From: Clostridia bacterium
Lineage (GTDB): Bacteria; Bacillota; Clostridia; Christensenellales; Aristaeellaceae
Assembly: GCA_017938695.1 (NCBI GenBank)
Contig: JAGBBA010000052.1
Span: 1-55,121 of the forward strand
DNA: 55,121 nt
Direction of reading: 5' to 3'
Below, piece after piece: positions 15,407-24,171 of this stretch. A model generated the notes under the pieces. It was not told where the DNA came from. It ran no database searches and saw only the letters and a program-made list of their open reading frames with translations. A program made the position numbers and the translations under genes. The first letter of the stretch is position 1; the number at the start of each line of letters is the position of its first letter.

Positions 15407-17515
15407 TTAGTCGGCCAGGCCGGACACGGTGAAGGAGATCACGATGGTCTCATTCGCGCCGGGCATGGTGTAGGCAACATCAGTGCCGACCTTGGAGTCA
15501 TACTCGTCCACCAGGCAGATGCGGGCATAATCGCCGCTGGTGTTCACATAGGTCATGGACTGAGTGCGGCCCTCACCGAACTTCACGGTCACGTCGGAGA
15601 TGGTGATGACGCCTTCCTTCACAGCCTTGGAAGGAATGTCGGTAGACACATTCAGCATACGGAAGAAGGTGTCGGGGCCAAAGCCCATCTCGCCGGTGGT
15701 CAGGGACACGCTGTAGGTGCCGTTGCCGGTCACAGCAGCATCCACATAGGTGCCGCCGTAGTTCACGGCCACGTCGCCGTCCCAGCCAGTCATCTGGCCG
15801 AACCACTTGCCGTCTTCAACGTCCTTGCCGTAGGAAGCATCGTCCCAGGTGTTGCGGAAGATGTAGTTCTCGGTCTGGAAGCCGAAGTAGGCGTTGTAAT
15901 CAGCAGCGATAGCAGCAGCCTTCTCGTCCTCGGTCATGGGAGCAACGCCTTCTTCCACAGCGGGCTCACCGTAGATGTACTCGAAGGTGATCTCGATGGA
16001 GGAAACCTCAGCCAGAGCGTCCTTGCTCACAACGATGGGAGCAGCACCCTCCAGGTTGCCGTCAGCGCGGCGGGCGTCGGCGGGCAGGTCGGAAACCCAC
16101 TCGTTCATGATGTTGGCACGGGTCTCGATCTTGTCGTCGGAAGAGGTGTAGGCCTTGCCCAGCTCGATGGCAGCGCCGTTGACCTTGATTTCCTTCACGT
16201 CGATGAAGTAGCCGGGGAAGGTCTTTTCACCGGTCTTGATGCCCAGGGCGACGAAAGCCACGCCAGCAGCGGGAGTTTCGAATTCCAGGCCAACGGTGTA
16301 GGTGCCGGGGCCGTCAACGGTCACGTTGGTGGCCTTCACGCCGGCATACTCGTTGCCGTCCAGCCAGTACTGCATGGTCCAGGCGGAATCAGCATACATG
16401 ATGTAGGCGGTATCGGTGATGGGCACCAGGGTGAAGTCGATCTCGTAGGTCTTCACTTCTTCGAACGCAGCGCGGTCAACGATCTGGGCGGAAGCACCTT
16501 CCACAGAGCCGTCGAAGGAACGGACGGTGGCGTCGTTCTCGGGCACAGCGGGAACCCACTCGTTCCACACGTTCATACGGGTTTCCACCTGGTCGTCAGA
16601 GGAGGTGTAGCCCTTGGTGAAGGCAACGGACTCGCCGTTGATGCGGATGTCGTTGATCTTCAGCATCATGCCGGGGAAGGTGTTCTCGCCCTTCTTGATG
16701 CCCAGAGCGGTGAAGGCCACGCCGGCAGCCTTGCCATACTCGGTGGTGGTGAAGTCCAGGCCGACGGTGTAGTCGCCAGGGCCGGTGATGGTAGCATTGG
16801 TCACGGTCACGCCGCCGTAATCATTGCCGTCCAGCCAGTACTGACGCTCCCAGGTGGCATCCGCGAACATGATGTAAGCGGTGTCCTGGCCGTACTTCAT
16901 CAGGTCAAAGTCGATCTCGATGCTCTTCACAGCAGCGAAAGCCTCTTTGTCCACAATGATCCAGTTGGCGTCATCCACATAGCCGTCGAAGGAACGGGCG
17001 TCGGCGGGCAGGTCGGAAACCCACTCGTTGTAGATGTTCATGCGGGTTTCCACCTGGTCGTCAGAAGAGGTGTAGCCCTTGTCCACTTCAATGGCCTCGC
17101 CATTGACGCGGATCTCGTTGATCTTCAGATAGTGGTTGGGGAAAACCTTCTCGCCGTCCTTCAGGCCCAGCGCAGCAAAGGCAACGCCAGCGGACTCGGC
17201 TTCGAATTCCAGGCCAACGGTGTAGCTGCCGGTTTCGGTCACGTCCACGGTGGTGGCCTTCACGCCAGCATACTCGTTGCCGTCGTGCCAGTACTGGGCA
17301 GACCAGTCGGCATTGGCATACATGATATAAGCGGTAGCGGCGGCAGCTTCCTCAGCAGGAGCCTCGGCGGCTTCCTCAGCGGGAGCTTCCTGGTTGTTGT
17401 ACTCGCGCAGCTGAGCCAGCAGCGCAGCCAGGTCGGTGGTTTCCTCAGCCACCGCGCTGCTGAACATGGTGAACACCATCATGGCGGCCAGCAGCAAGGA
17501 AAAAATCTTCCTCAT
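15407..17515 (-). CDS. secreted protein with three tandem ~150-residue repeats and a fourth divergent one
   Basis: A 702-residue exported protein of unknown function, first in the glycan operon. Signal peptide 1-23 (cleavage after AVA), then a Pro/Glu/Ala linker to about residue 60. Repeats lie at about 61-205, 211-363 and 368-514. Each carries TAYIM(Y/F)A..W..QYW.DGN.Y.GV, then G.YTVGL.F, then ..I..I.(V/I)NG, then YTSSDD..ETR.N..NEWV, and ends in a beta-like stretch. A fourth, weaker copy is at about 549-702 (GNGTYSVSL, ITISDVTVKFGE). The all-beta look and the operon suggest a carbohydrate-binding surface or soluble protein; no catalytic motif is seen. AAGGAGG lies 7 bases before the start. 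I recognise no named family. Confidence 0.85.
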   Translation of the reverse strand: MRKIFSLLLAAMMVFTMFSSAVAEETTDLAALLAQLREYNNQEAPAEEAAEAPAEEAAAATAYIMYANADWSAQYWHDGNEYAGVKATTVDVTETGSYTVGLEFEAESAGVAFAALGLKDGEKVFPNHYLKINEIRVNGEAIEVDKGYTSSDDQVETRMNIYNEWVSDLPADARSFDGYVDDANWIIVDKEAFAAVKSIEIDFDLMKYGQDTAYIMFADATWERQYWLDGNDYGGVTVTNATITGPGDYTVGLDFTTTEYGKAAGVAFTALGIKKGENTFPGMMLKINDIRINGESVAFTKGYTSSDDQVETRMNVWNEWVPAVPENDATVRSFDGSVEGASAQIVDRAAFEEVKTYEIDFTLVPITDTAYIMYADSAWTMQYWLDGNEYAGVKATNVTVDGPGTYTVGLEFETPAAGVAFVALGIKTGEKTFPGYFIDVKEIKVNGAAIELGKAYTSSDDKIETRANIMNEWVSDLPADARRADGNLEGAAPIVVSKDALAEVSSIEITFEYIYGEPAVEEGVAPMTEDEKAAAIAADYNAYFGFQTENYIFRNTWDDASYGKDVEDGKWFGQMTGWDGDVAVNYGGTYVDAAVTGNGTYSVSLTTGEMGFGPDTFFRMLNVSTDIPSKAVKEGVITISDVTVKFGEGRTQSMTYVNTSGDYARICLVDEYDSKVGTDVAYTMPGANETIVISFTVSGLAD

Positions 17516-17577
17516 GGTATGTTCCTCCTTTTTTTATCGATCATCACTGCTTGTCTGCAGTGCTGATTACACTTCGG

Positions 17578-17653
17578 CCAAAGGGCTCTGCCCTTTGGAA
17601 ACCCGCCAGGGCTTCCAGCCCTGGACCCGGGCAAAGGGTCTTCGACCCTCTGC
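17578..17653. repeat. array D: three hairpins in the operon's 5' leader
   Basis: CCAAAGGG/CCCTTTGG (17578-17598), CCAGGGCT/AGCCCTGG (17606-17624) and AGGGTC/GACCCT inside GCA..TGC (17631-17653). They fall between the promoter and the first gene, so they are transcribed in the leader. Confidence 0.8.
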
Positions 17654-17701
17654 ACTCCCCTTTCGCGTTCCGCTTGTTCCATTTTCACACGTTTCACGCG
17701 T

Positions 17702-17721
17702 GTTACTTTTGGTGCGTAAAC
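17702..17721. promoter_or_regulatory. putative operator, promoter-downstream copy
   Basis: GTTACTTTTGGTGCGTAAAC. It matches 17772-17791 at 18 of 20 positions and lies about 15-34 bases after the expected transcription start of the minus-strand operon. Confidence 0.65.
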
Positions 17722-17742
17722 GTTTTAGTTGCCGGTATTTAC

Positions 17743-17771
17743 ATAATATACGAGTTAATTCATCTTGTCAA
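17743..17771 (-). promoter_or_regulatory. promoter of the glycan-use operon
   Basis: On the minus strand a perfect TTGACA (17771-17766), 17-bp spacer and TATTAT (17748-17743). The leader to the first start codon is about 220 bases. Confidence 0.8.
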
Positions 17772-17791
17772 GTTAATTTTGGTTCGTAAAC
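17772..17791. promoter_or_regulatory. putative operator, promoter-upstream copy
   Basis: GTTAATTTTGGTTCGTAAAC, directly abutting the -35 box and exactly 70 bp from its twin. The pair brackets the promoter. Confidence 0.65.
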
Positions 17792-17806
17792 AGCAATTTT
17801 TGCTCA

Positions 17807-18931
17807 TCAAAAGACCAGCTGACCGGGCTTGTAGCCGTCGGGGAGTTCTTCCTCCTTGACGAAATGGATATTTTCGTCATAAAGGGTGGGCAAAAAAGCC
17901 CAGTACGGGATCACATCAAACTCGCATCCGTAGCTGCTCTGGCCGAACCAGCCGCCCTCCTTGCCCTTCAGGTTCAGATCGCGGGCAAACTTGGTGCGGT
18001 TGCAGCAGTCGTGGACGGCGATGGGCCAGTTTTCCTCCACGGCTTGCTTCATAAAACGCAGGGTCAAGTCGCGGCTCCACACGGGCGAAAGATATCCCAG
18101 CCGGGTCATGTACATGGGTTCGCCCTCATAATTGGCGATGTTGTTGGGGTTCAGGTGCAGCTCGGCGCAGTTGATGAAATCCAGCCCCGTGGCCAGGATG
18201 CGCTCCTTCTTCTGCTGGAACTTCTCAAAGAAGTCCGGGGTCATGGGGGTTTCGATGCCCACCTTCTTGATGAACCGCTTCGCCAGGGCAATATTGTCGA
18301 TCACCTTGTCCGCACAATTTGTCCCGCCCAGGTTGAAGCGCAGCTCGTCCAGCCCGGCTTCCGCCAGGGCGCGAAGGTTCTCTTCGGTGCAGAGGGTGCC
18401 GTTGGTGTACATATGCTGATGGATGCCCGCCTCATGGAACTTGCGGATCACGCCGTAGTACTTCTCGATCTCCATGAAGGGCTCCAGATACACATAGGAA
18501 ATGCCGGTGGGCTTGGTGTGGATGCTCAGCAGAAGGTCCAGGTCATCCTCGTAGAACTTCGTTCCGCCGATCTCCCACAGCCCGTCGCCGATGGGGGGCT
18601 GGCAGTCCAGCTCGCCGTAGTTATAGCAGAAGCGGCACTCAATGTTGCACTTGTTGGTCTTGCGGATGGCACTCAGCCCCGTGCCCAACAGGCAGGAACG
18701 GCAGCCGCCGGGGAATTTCTCGTCATCGCCCACATAATAGGTACGGCCCTTGAGGCTCTTCAGGCCGGGGATCGCCTGCTTCATTTCCTCCCGGCGGTGC
18801 TCCACAGCACGCTCGATCTGCGCCAGCACCGCATAGGCGATCTCCTGCTGGCGGGGCATCAGGCCTTCATCCTCGGGCAGTGCAGCAAAAAACTCGAACC
18901 AAGCCAGGGCGTCCTTCTTGGAAATGTACAT
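17807..18931 (-). CDS. radical SAM protein
   Basis: A 374-residue protein with the cluster-binding motif CNIECRFC at C95, C99 and C102 (CxxxCxxC), followed by sequence compatible with the radical SAM barrel (GISYVYLEPF, MYTNGTL, ELRFNLGG). More cysteines at 77 and 80 (GGCRSC) and a C-terminal region with CC and a further C could bind a second cluster or zinc. The chemistry cannot be told. GGAGG precedes the start; the promoter at 18959-18987 is divergent from that of the peptidase gene. Confidence 0.85.
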   Translation of the reverse strand: MYISKKDALAWFEFFAALPEDEGLMPRQQEIAYAVLAQIERAVEHRREEMKQAIPGLKSLKGRTYYVGDDEKFPGGCRSCLLGTGLSAIRKTNKCNIECRFCYNYGELDCQPPIGDGLWEIGGTKFYEDDLDLLLSIHTKPTGISYVYLEPFMEIEKYYGVIRKFHEAGIHQHMYTNGTLCTEENLRALAEAGLDELRFNLGGTNCADKVIDNIALAKRFIKKVGIETPMTPDFFEKFQQKKERILATGLDFINCAELHLNPNNIANYEGEPMYMTRLGYLSPVWSRDLTLRFMKQAVEENWPIAVHDCCNRTKFARDLNLKGKEGGWFGQSSYGCEFDVIPYWAFLPTLYDENIHFVKEEELPDGYKPGQLVF

Positions 18932-18958
18932 CGGTTATTCCTCCCATCTTCTGTCCTT

Positions 18959-18987
18959 ATATTAGCACAAGAGAGTTTTTCGCGCAA
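18959..18987 (-). promoter_or_regulatory. promoter of the radical SAM gene
   Basis: Minus strand TTGCGC (18987-18982), 17-bp spacer, TAATAT (18964-18959), 28 bases before the start codon. Confidence 0.6.
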
Positions 18988-18990
18988 CAG

Positions 18991-19019
18991 GTGACGGCTG
19001 GCCGCAGGTGTGTTATAAT
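18991..19019 (+). promoter_or_regulatory. promoter of the M28 peptidase operon
   Basis: GTGACG (18991-18996), 17-bp spacer, perfect TATAAT (19014-19019). It sits back to back with the radical SAM promoter. Confidence 0.6.
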
Positions 19020-19050
19020 AGAAGCAACTTTTAACAGGAGGACGATCCAC

Positions 19051-20322
19051 ATGAACGTATCCGCCCGCCGCGCCTATGCGCTGCTGAAGGAGCTGGCCTA
19101 TGAGCGCGTCAGCTGCTCCGCTGCTGAAAAACAGGCCGCCCAGCGTCTTCTGGCCGAGGCCCAGTCCGCCGGTGCCCAGGCCCATATCGAAGAATTCACC
19201 GTACCCTGCGGCAAGGTACACCACGCCAAGCTGGTGGTGACCAAGCCCTATGTGAAGGAATACCAGGTCACCGGCTATGAGCGCGCTGCCTCCACCCCCG
19301 AGGGCGGTGTTGACCTCCCCTTCTATTACGCCGAGACCCTGCTGCCCGTGCATCTGGAAAATGTGAAGGGCAAGGCGGTGCTGATCAACGGCCGCCTGCG
19401 CCGCGCTGATTATGAAAAGCTGCAAAAGGCCGGTGCCGCCGCGATTTTGACCTTCTCCGGCTCCACCATCGACCGCATCAGCGAAACCGACTGCGATATC
19501 CGCAAGCTCCGCGAAACCATGACCGAGCCCTTCGGCTCCGCTGTGGCCCTGAACATGCGCGCTGCCGATGCCGCCGAGATCGTCCGCCGGGGCGCGACGG
19601 AGATGCACATCGAGCTCTCCGCCGAGAATTACGACGGCATCAGCCAGAACGTGTGCGCGGTGATTGAAGGCACGGAAAAGCCCGAGGAGATCATCTCCTT
19701 CGGTGCCCATTACGACAGCGTGTATTTCTCCACCGGCGTGTATGACAACATGTCCGGCAGCGTGATCATCATGGAGCTTTTGCGCTACTTTGCCGCCCAT
19801 CCGCCCAAGCGCACCATGAAGTTCAACTGGTACGGCTCCGAGGAGCAGGGTCTGCTGGGCTCCAAGGCCTGGACCGCCGCCCACGAGGACGAATTGGCAA
19901 AGCATGTGCTGATGATCAACATCGACGTGGCCGCCGCCACCCTGGGCCAGAACATCGCCCCCGTGCTGGCCACCGAGGCCGCCGTGGGCTATGTGGACGC
20001 CCTGATGAAGGAGATCGGCGTGGCCTGCCAGGTGAAGCTGGACATCTACTCCAGCGACTGCGTCCCCTTTGCGGACAAGGGCGTGCCTGCCGTGAACCTG
20101 TGCCGCTTCGGCACCGCCGGCGCAGGGTACATCCACGACCGCCGCGACAACTTCAAGAGCAACTACCTGGACGAAAAGTCCCTGAACATCACCTTGCAGC
20201 AGGCCCTTCACCTGGCCCAGCGGGTGGACGGCGCGGCCTCCTTCCCCATTGAGAAGAAGATCGCCCCCGAAATCAAGGACAAGGTGGATGAATACCTGTT
20301 CCGAAAGGAGCCTAAAGCATGA
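19051..20322 (+). CDS. M28-family zinc metallopeptidase
   Basis: A 423-residue aminopeptidase-like enzyme. Residues about 90-190 form a PA-like insert; the peptidase core follows from about residue 195. Zinc ligands can be placed: H220 in FGAHYDS, D232 in VYDNMSG, the catalytic and ligand glutamates E264-E265 in GSEEQGLLGS, D292 in INIDV, and a late histidine in YIHDRRD. No signal peptide is visible, so it is probably cytoplasmic. Start 19051 has AGGAGG upstream. It is the first of four overlapping or close genes (peptidase, small membrane protein, gluQ, DUF6171). Confidence 0.9.
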   Translation: MNVSARRAYALLKELAYERVSCSAAEKQAAQRLLAEAQSAGAQAHIEEFTVPCGKVHHAKLVVTKPYVKEYQVTGYERAASTPEGGVDLPFYYAETLLPVHLENVKGKAVLINGRLRRADYEKLQKAGAAAILTFSGSTIDRISETDCDIRKLRETMTEPFGSAVALNMRAADAAEIVRRGATEMHIELSAENYDGISQNVCAVIEGTEKPEEIISFGAHYDSVYFSTGVYDNMSGSVIIMELLRYFAAHPPKRTMKFNWYGSEEQGLLGSKAWTAAHEDELAKHVLMINIDVAAATLGQNIAPVLATEAAVGYVDALMKEIGVACQVKLDIYSSDCVPFADKGVPAVNLCRFGTAGAGYIHDRRDNFKSNYLDEKSLNITLQQALHLAQRVDGAASFPIEKKIAPEIKDKVDEYLFRKEPKA

Positions 20323-20540
20323 TCAACCAAGTGAAGCGCATCCTGGCCATCCTGGCCCTGATCAGCGCGGCGGTATTCGTGGGTGCGGTGATCATCCTCA
20401 CCATCACCGGGCAGATGCAGGCCCAGTCCGGCTGGGTGTACGGCTCCATGAGCGTGTTCCTGGCCCTGGGGCTGACCTCGCTGCTGATCAACTGGCTGCA
20501 AAAGAAGGCCGCCGAGCGCAAGCAGGAGGACGGCCAGTGA
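20319..20540 (+). CDS. small two-helix membrane protein
   Basis: 73 residues with two hydrophobic segments (about 7-29 and 40-58), a short polar turn and a charged Lys/Arg/Glu tail. The ATG overlaps the peptidase stop by 4 bases (ATGA) and its own stop overlaps the gluQ start by 4, so it is translationally coupled to both. No family recognised; function unknown. Confidence 0.75.
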   Translation: MINQVKRILAILALISAAVFVGAVIILTITGQMQAQSGWVYGSMSVFLALGLTSLLINWLQKKAAERKQEDGQ

Positions 20541-21460
20541 TCACCGGCCGCTTTGCCCCCACCCCCAGCGGCAGGCTGCACCTGGGCAATCTTTTGTGCG
20601 CCATGCTGGCGTATCTGTCCGCCCGCAGCCAGGGCGGCAGGTTCCTTTTGCGCATCGAGGATCTGGATGTTCCCCGGTGCCCCCGGCATCTTTCCCAGCA
20701 GTGCATCGACGATCTGCAGTGGCTGGGCTTCACCTGGGACGAGGAACCCCTGTGGCAGAGTCAGCGCAGCGATGTCTACCAGCGTTACCTGGATGAACTG
20801 CAAAAGCAGGGCCTGATCTACCCCTGCTTTTGCACCCGGGCGCAGCTGATGGCCAGCCAGGCTCCCAACCTGGGCGACACCCAGGTGGTGTACAACCGGG
20901 CCTGCGCAAACCTGTCCGATGAAGAAATTGCCCGGCTGGCCCAAAGCCGCTCCCCTGCCCTGCGCCTGCGGGTTCCGGATGCAGAGGTGTCCTTCACCGA
21001 CGGGCTGTTCGGCCCCCAGCAGGAAAACCTGGCCCGGGACTGCGGCGACTTTATCCTCCGCCGCTCCGACGGGCTGTTCGGCTACCAGCTGGCTGTGGTG
21101 GTGGACGACGCCCTCTCCGGCGTGAATGAGGTGGTGCGCGGCCGGGACATTCTCTCCGCCACGCCCCGGCAAATCTTCCTATTAGATAAGCTGGATTTCC
21201 CTGTGCCGGAGTACGTGCACATCCCCCTGCTGATGGACAGCCAGGGTCGTCGCTTAGCCAAGCGGGACAAGGATCTTGACCTGTCCGCCCTCAGCCGCCG
21301 GTACACCCCGGCGGATATCCTGGGCATGCTGGCCTGTGCGGCAGGCGTTATTCCCGAAAACCGCCCCATGACCCTGGAGCAGCTGATCCCCCTGTTTGAC
21401 TGGAACAATGTGAAGCGCGCAGATATCCGTCTGCCGGAAATGGAGGCCGCCCATGGCTGA
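20537..21460 (+). CDS. gluQ: glutamyl-Q tRNA(Asp) synthetase
   Basis: A 307-residue GluRS-like catalytic domain without an anticodon-binding part. Such enzymes attach glutamate to queuosine in the wobble position of tRNA-Asp. The HIGH-type motif is APTPSGRLHLGN near the start, RIEDLDVPRC follows, and LAKRD replaces KMSKS. CFCTR is left from the zinc site. It starts with GTG at 20537, overlapping the upstream stop. The short length and missing C-terminal helical domain separate it from gltX at 42105. Confidence 0.9.
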   Translation: MITGRFAPTPSGRLHLGNLLCAMLAYLSARSQGGRFLLRIEDLDVPRCPRHLSQQCIDDLQWLGFTWDEEPLWQSQRSDVYQRYLDELQKQGLIYPCFCTRAQLMASQAPNLGDTQVVYNRACANLSDEEIARLAQSRSPALRLRVPDAEVSFTDGLFGPQQENLARDCGDFILRRSDGLFGYQLAVVVDDALSGVNEVVRGRDILSATPRQIFLLDKLDFPVPEYVHIPLLMDSQGRRLAKRDKDLDLSALSRRYTPADILGMLACAAGVIPENRPMTLEQLIPLFDWNNVKRADIRLPEMEAAHG

Positions 21461-21716
21461 ACCCAAACCCTGCCGGTGCCTGCTGATGGCCAGCGGCCAG
21501 GAGGACATGGCCCGCCTGGTGGCCGAGTACATCGCCACCCTGCCGGAGGAAAACCGCGTGCCGGAGGAAGTATACCGCACCCGGCTGGTCCTGTGCGAAG
21601 GCTGCGAAGCCCTGAACAACGGCACCTGCGCCCGCTGCGGCTGCTATGTGGAAGCCCGGGCCGCCAAGCGCGGCCTGTCCTGCCCGGCGCTGCCAGCCAA
21701 GTGGACTGCGCAATGA
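21453..21716 (+). CDS. DUF6171-type small cysteine-rich protein
   Basis: 87 residues with the features I associate with this family: PCRCLL near the start, DMARLVAEYIATLPEENRVP, then LCEGCEALNNGTCARCGCYV and a final CP. The six or more cysteines in pairs suggest a zinc or metal site. The ATG overlaps gluQ by 8 bases, with GGAGG upstream. Function unknown. Confidence 0.8.
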   Translation: MAEPKPCRCLLMASGQEDMARLVAEYIATLPEENRVPEEVYRTRLVLCEGCEALNNGTCARCGCYVEARAAKRGLSCPALPAKWTAQ

Positions 21717-21719
21717 AAA

Positions 21720-21754
21720 ACGACCTGATCCCAATGGATCAGGTCGTCTTTTTT
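21720..21754. terminator. bidirectional terminator
   Basis: 12-bp stem ACGACCTGATCC / GGATCAGGTCGT (21720-21731 with 21736-21747), loop CAAT, T tract on the plus strand and five As before the stem. It serves both the gluQ operon and the convergent degV gene. Confidence 0.9.
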
Positions 21755-22601
21755 ATACCTCGCCGCACTCCCGGATCACTTGCACGGCCACGCAGCCCGG
21801 GCCACCCTGGGTGATAAACGCAGGCGTCAGCGGAAAGATCTCCGCCTTCACCGCCGGGAACAGCTCCTGCATGGCCGCCTTGGCCTGGGCCGCCAGCTCG
21901 CTGGCCCCGGCATGCGCCACATACACCTTCCAGCCGCTGCCCACGCCGTGCTGGGTCAGCTCCTTGCCGATGTGTGTCAATGCCTGCTTAAAGCTGCGCT
22001 TCACACCGGACATCACCAGCTGGCGGTGGTCCTCCGAAAGCGTCAGCACCGGTGCCAGCTTGATGGTCTTGCCCACAAAGGACACCAGCGGCGACAGTCG
22101 GCCGCCCCGGCGCAGATAGTCAAAATCAGACGGTACCAGAAAGCTTTTTTCGCTCTGCATCAGCTTTTCGATCTTCACCTTGATCTCCTTCAGCCCCTGC
22201 CCCTTGGCCGCCAGCTTCACCGCCGTTTCCACCAGGTAGCGGTGGGGGCCGCACAGGGTACCGCTGTTGATCACGGTGATCTCCTTCTCCCGGCCGCAGT
22301 TTTCCGCCGCCATCACCGCCGTGGAATACGTGCCGGAAAGCCCGTCCGCCATGGCGATGTTCAGGATCTCCTCGCCCTCGTACTGCTGGTACACATCCAG
22401 CACATCGCCCATGGCAGGCTGGCTGGAACGGGGCATGTTGCCTTCGCCGATCAGGCGAATGAACTCATCCCCGGTGATCTCGTCCAGCTCGCGGTAGGTG
22501 CTACCTGCAATGGTCACCGCCAGGGGCGACACCGAAAAGCCGGCTTCCTCCGCCTGCTTGGGGGAATACATGGTGGATGTATCTGCAACGATGCGTACCA
22601 T
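21753..22601 (-). CDS. DegV family fatty-acid-binding protein
   Basis: A 282-residue FakB-like protein that would hold a fatty acid for phosphorylation by fatty acid kinase. Family marks are the N-terminal VRIVADTSTMYS, the SSQPAMGDV loop, ADGLSGTYSTA and the basic RRGGRLSPLVSFVG region. AAGGAG precedes the start. It has its own promoter; no fakA lies in the window. Confidence 0.9.
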   Translation of the reverse strand: MVRIVADTSTMYSPKQAEEAGFSVSPLAVTIAGSTYRELDEITGDEFIRLIGEGNMPRSSQPAMGDVLDVYQQYEGEEILNIAMADGLSGTYSTAVMAAENCGREKEITVINSGTLCGPHRYLVETAVKLAAKGQGLKEIKVKIEKLMQSEKSFLVPSDFDYLRRGGRLSPLVSFVGKTIKLAPVLTLSEDHRQLVMSGVKRSFKQALTHIGKELTQHGVGSGWKVYVAHAGASELAAQAKAAMQELFPAVKAEIFPLTPAFITQGGPGCVAVQVIRECGEV

Positions 22602-22657
22602 GATCGTTTTCTCCTTCCGTACCGTTAAAAAAGTCGCATGATTTTTTGCACCCTGCT

Positions 22658-22678
22658 ATCGGTTATTCAAAAACCGAT
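22658..22678. promoter_or_regulatory. inverted repeat in the degV leader
   Basis: ATCGGTT / AACCGAT separated by 7 bases, between the degV promoter and its start codon. It may be an operator or leader hairpin; no T tract follows. Confidence 0.4.
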
Positions 22679-22687
22679 GCGGAGTTT

Positions 22688-22716
22688 ATTTTAACCCATA
22701 CATCTGGTTCTGTCAA
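22688..22716 (-). promoter_or_regulatory. degV promoter
   Basis: Minus strand perfect TTGACA (22716-22711), 17-bp spacer, TAAAAT (22693-22688). Confidence 0.75.
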
Positions 22717-22724
22717 GGATCATA

Positions 22725-22753
22725 TTGCATAATGCTGCAAGCTATGCTACAAT
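22725..22753 (+). promoter_or_regulatory. trpB promoter
   Basis: TTGCAT (22725-22730), 17-bp spacer, TACAAT (22748-22753). It covers the in-frame ATG at 22732, so translation must begin later, at 22789. Confidence 0.6.
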
Positions 22754-22788
22754 ATTCCAAAATTCGTTCGCATAGGGAGGCAACTCTT

Positions 22789-24006
22789 ATGGATTACCGT
22801 ACCTATCTTCGTTATCATCCCGATGAAAATGGTAAGTTCGGCGAGTACGGCGGCGCGATCCTGCCCGACGAGCTCAAGGCCGCCTTTGCCGAGATCACCG
22901 ACGCCTATCAGCACATCTGCCACAGTGCCCAGTTCATCAGCGAGCTGCGGCGCATCCGCCGGGATTTCCAGGGCCGTCCCACCCCGGTGTATCACTGCGA
23001 GCGGCTGTCCCGCATGGTGGGCGGCGCGCAGATCTACCTCAAGCGCGAGGACCTGAACCACACCGGTGCCCACAAGCTGAACCACTGCATGGGCGAAGGT
23101 CTGCTGGCCAAGTACATGGGCAAAAAGAAGCTCATTGCTGAAACCGGCGCAGGCCAGCACGGCGTGGCACTGGCCACCGCCGCCGCCTTCTTCGGCCTGG
23201 AATGCGAGATCCACATGGGCGAGGTGGACATTGCCAAGCAGGCCCCCAACGTGACCCGCATGAAGATCCTGGGTGCGAAGGTGGTGCCCGTCACCCACGG
23301 TCTGAAGACCCTGAAGGAAGCCGTGGACTCCGCCTTCGATGCCTACGCCCGCGATTACAAGGACGCCATCTACTGCATTGGCTCCGCCCTGGGACCCCAT
23401 CCCTTCCCCCAGATGGTGCGCGACTTCCAGATGGTGGTGGGCAGCGAAATGCGCGAGCAGTTCAAGGAAATGACCGGTCTGGAGCCCGACGCCGTGTGCG
23501 CCTGCGTGGGCGGCGGCAGCAACTCCATCGGCACCTTCGTGCCCTTCCTGGATTCCACCTCCGAGCTGTACGGCATTGAGCCCCTGGGCCGCGGCGATAA
23601 CCTGGGCGACCATGCCGCCTCCATGAAGCACGGCACCCCCGGCGTGATGCACGGCTTCAACAGCATCATGCTCAAGGACGAAAACGGCGAGCCCGCCCCG
23701 GTGTACTCCATCGCCTCCGGCCTGGACTACCCCTCCGTGGGCCCCGAGCATGCCTTCCTGCACGACTTGGGCCGCGTGAAGTACGAAACGGTTTCCGACG
23801 AGGAAGCTGTGGAAGCCTTCTTCGCCCTGAGCCGTTACGAGGGCATCATCCCCGCCCTGGAAAGCTCCCACGCCGTTGCCTTCGCCATGCGCAAAGCCAA
23901 GGAAATGAAGCGCGGCGCGATTCTGGCCACCCTGTCCGGCCGCGGCGACAAGGACGTGGATTACGTGGTGGAGCACTACGGCTACGGCGAACAGTTTATG
24001 AAGTAA
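22789..24006 (+). CDS. trpB: tryptophan synthase beta chain, solitary
   Basis: A 405-residue PLP enzyme joining indole and serine to make tryptophan. [17 protein letters not shown] contains the PLP lysine, [11 protein letters not shown] the active site, GGGSNSIG the phosphate cup and SGRGDKDVD the C-terminal signature. Start 22789 follows GGGAGG by 8 bases. It is alone: no trpA or other trp gene lies beside it, and it is flanked by its own promoter and terminator, so it may use free indole or pair with a distant trpA. Confidence 0.92.
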   Translation: MDYRTYLRYHPDENGKFGEYGGAILPDELKAAFAEITDAYQHICHSAQFISELRRIRRDFQGRPTPVYHCERLSRMVGGAQIYLKREDLNHTGAHKLNHCMGEGLLAKYMGKKKLIAETGAGQHGVALATAAAFFGLECEIHMGEVDIAKQAPNVTRMKILGAKVVPVTHGLKTLKEAVDSAFDAYARDYKDAIYCIGSALGPHPFPQMVRDFQMVVGSEMREQFKEMTGLEPDAVCACVGGGSNSIGTFVPFLDSTSELYGIEPLGRGDNLGDHAASMKHGTPGVMHGFNSIMLKDENGEPAPVYSIASGLDYPSVGPEHAFLHDLGRVKYETVSDEEAVEAFFALSRYEGIIPALESSHAVAFAMRKAKEMKRGAILATLSGRGDKDVDYVVEHYGYGEQFMK

Positions 24007-24063
24007 GCCGGCGGTGCCTGCGCAGAAGGTATGGACTGATTTACAGCAACCATAGCCAACCAC

Positions 24064-24098
24064 AAAACAGCAAGCCAAACAAGGCTTGCTGTTTTATT
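24064..24098 (+). terminator. trpB terminator
   Basis: 13-bp stem AAAACAGCAAGCC / GGCTTGCTGTTTT with a 6-base loop, then ATT. Confidence 0.85.
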
Positions 24099-24129
24099 GC
24101 GGCTTGATGAAAACGGAGCAACCATTTTT

Positions 24130-24169
24130 GACAAAGAAAAAGGCCTGGACATTCATCCAGGTCTTTTTG
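24130..24169 (-). terminator. terminator of the tRNA-Ser pair
   Basis: AGGCCTGGA / TCCAGGTCT (one G-U) with T-rich runs on both sides. On the minus strand it starts a few bases past tRNA-Ser(GCT). Confidence 0.8.
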
Positions 24170-24171
24170 TG

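Noticed and set aside
4104-17653. CRISPR array from repeated short palindromes
   Set aside because: Units are hairpins with short linkers of 6-7 bases, not repeats with 30-base unique spacers; no cas gene is present.
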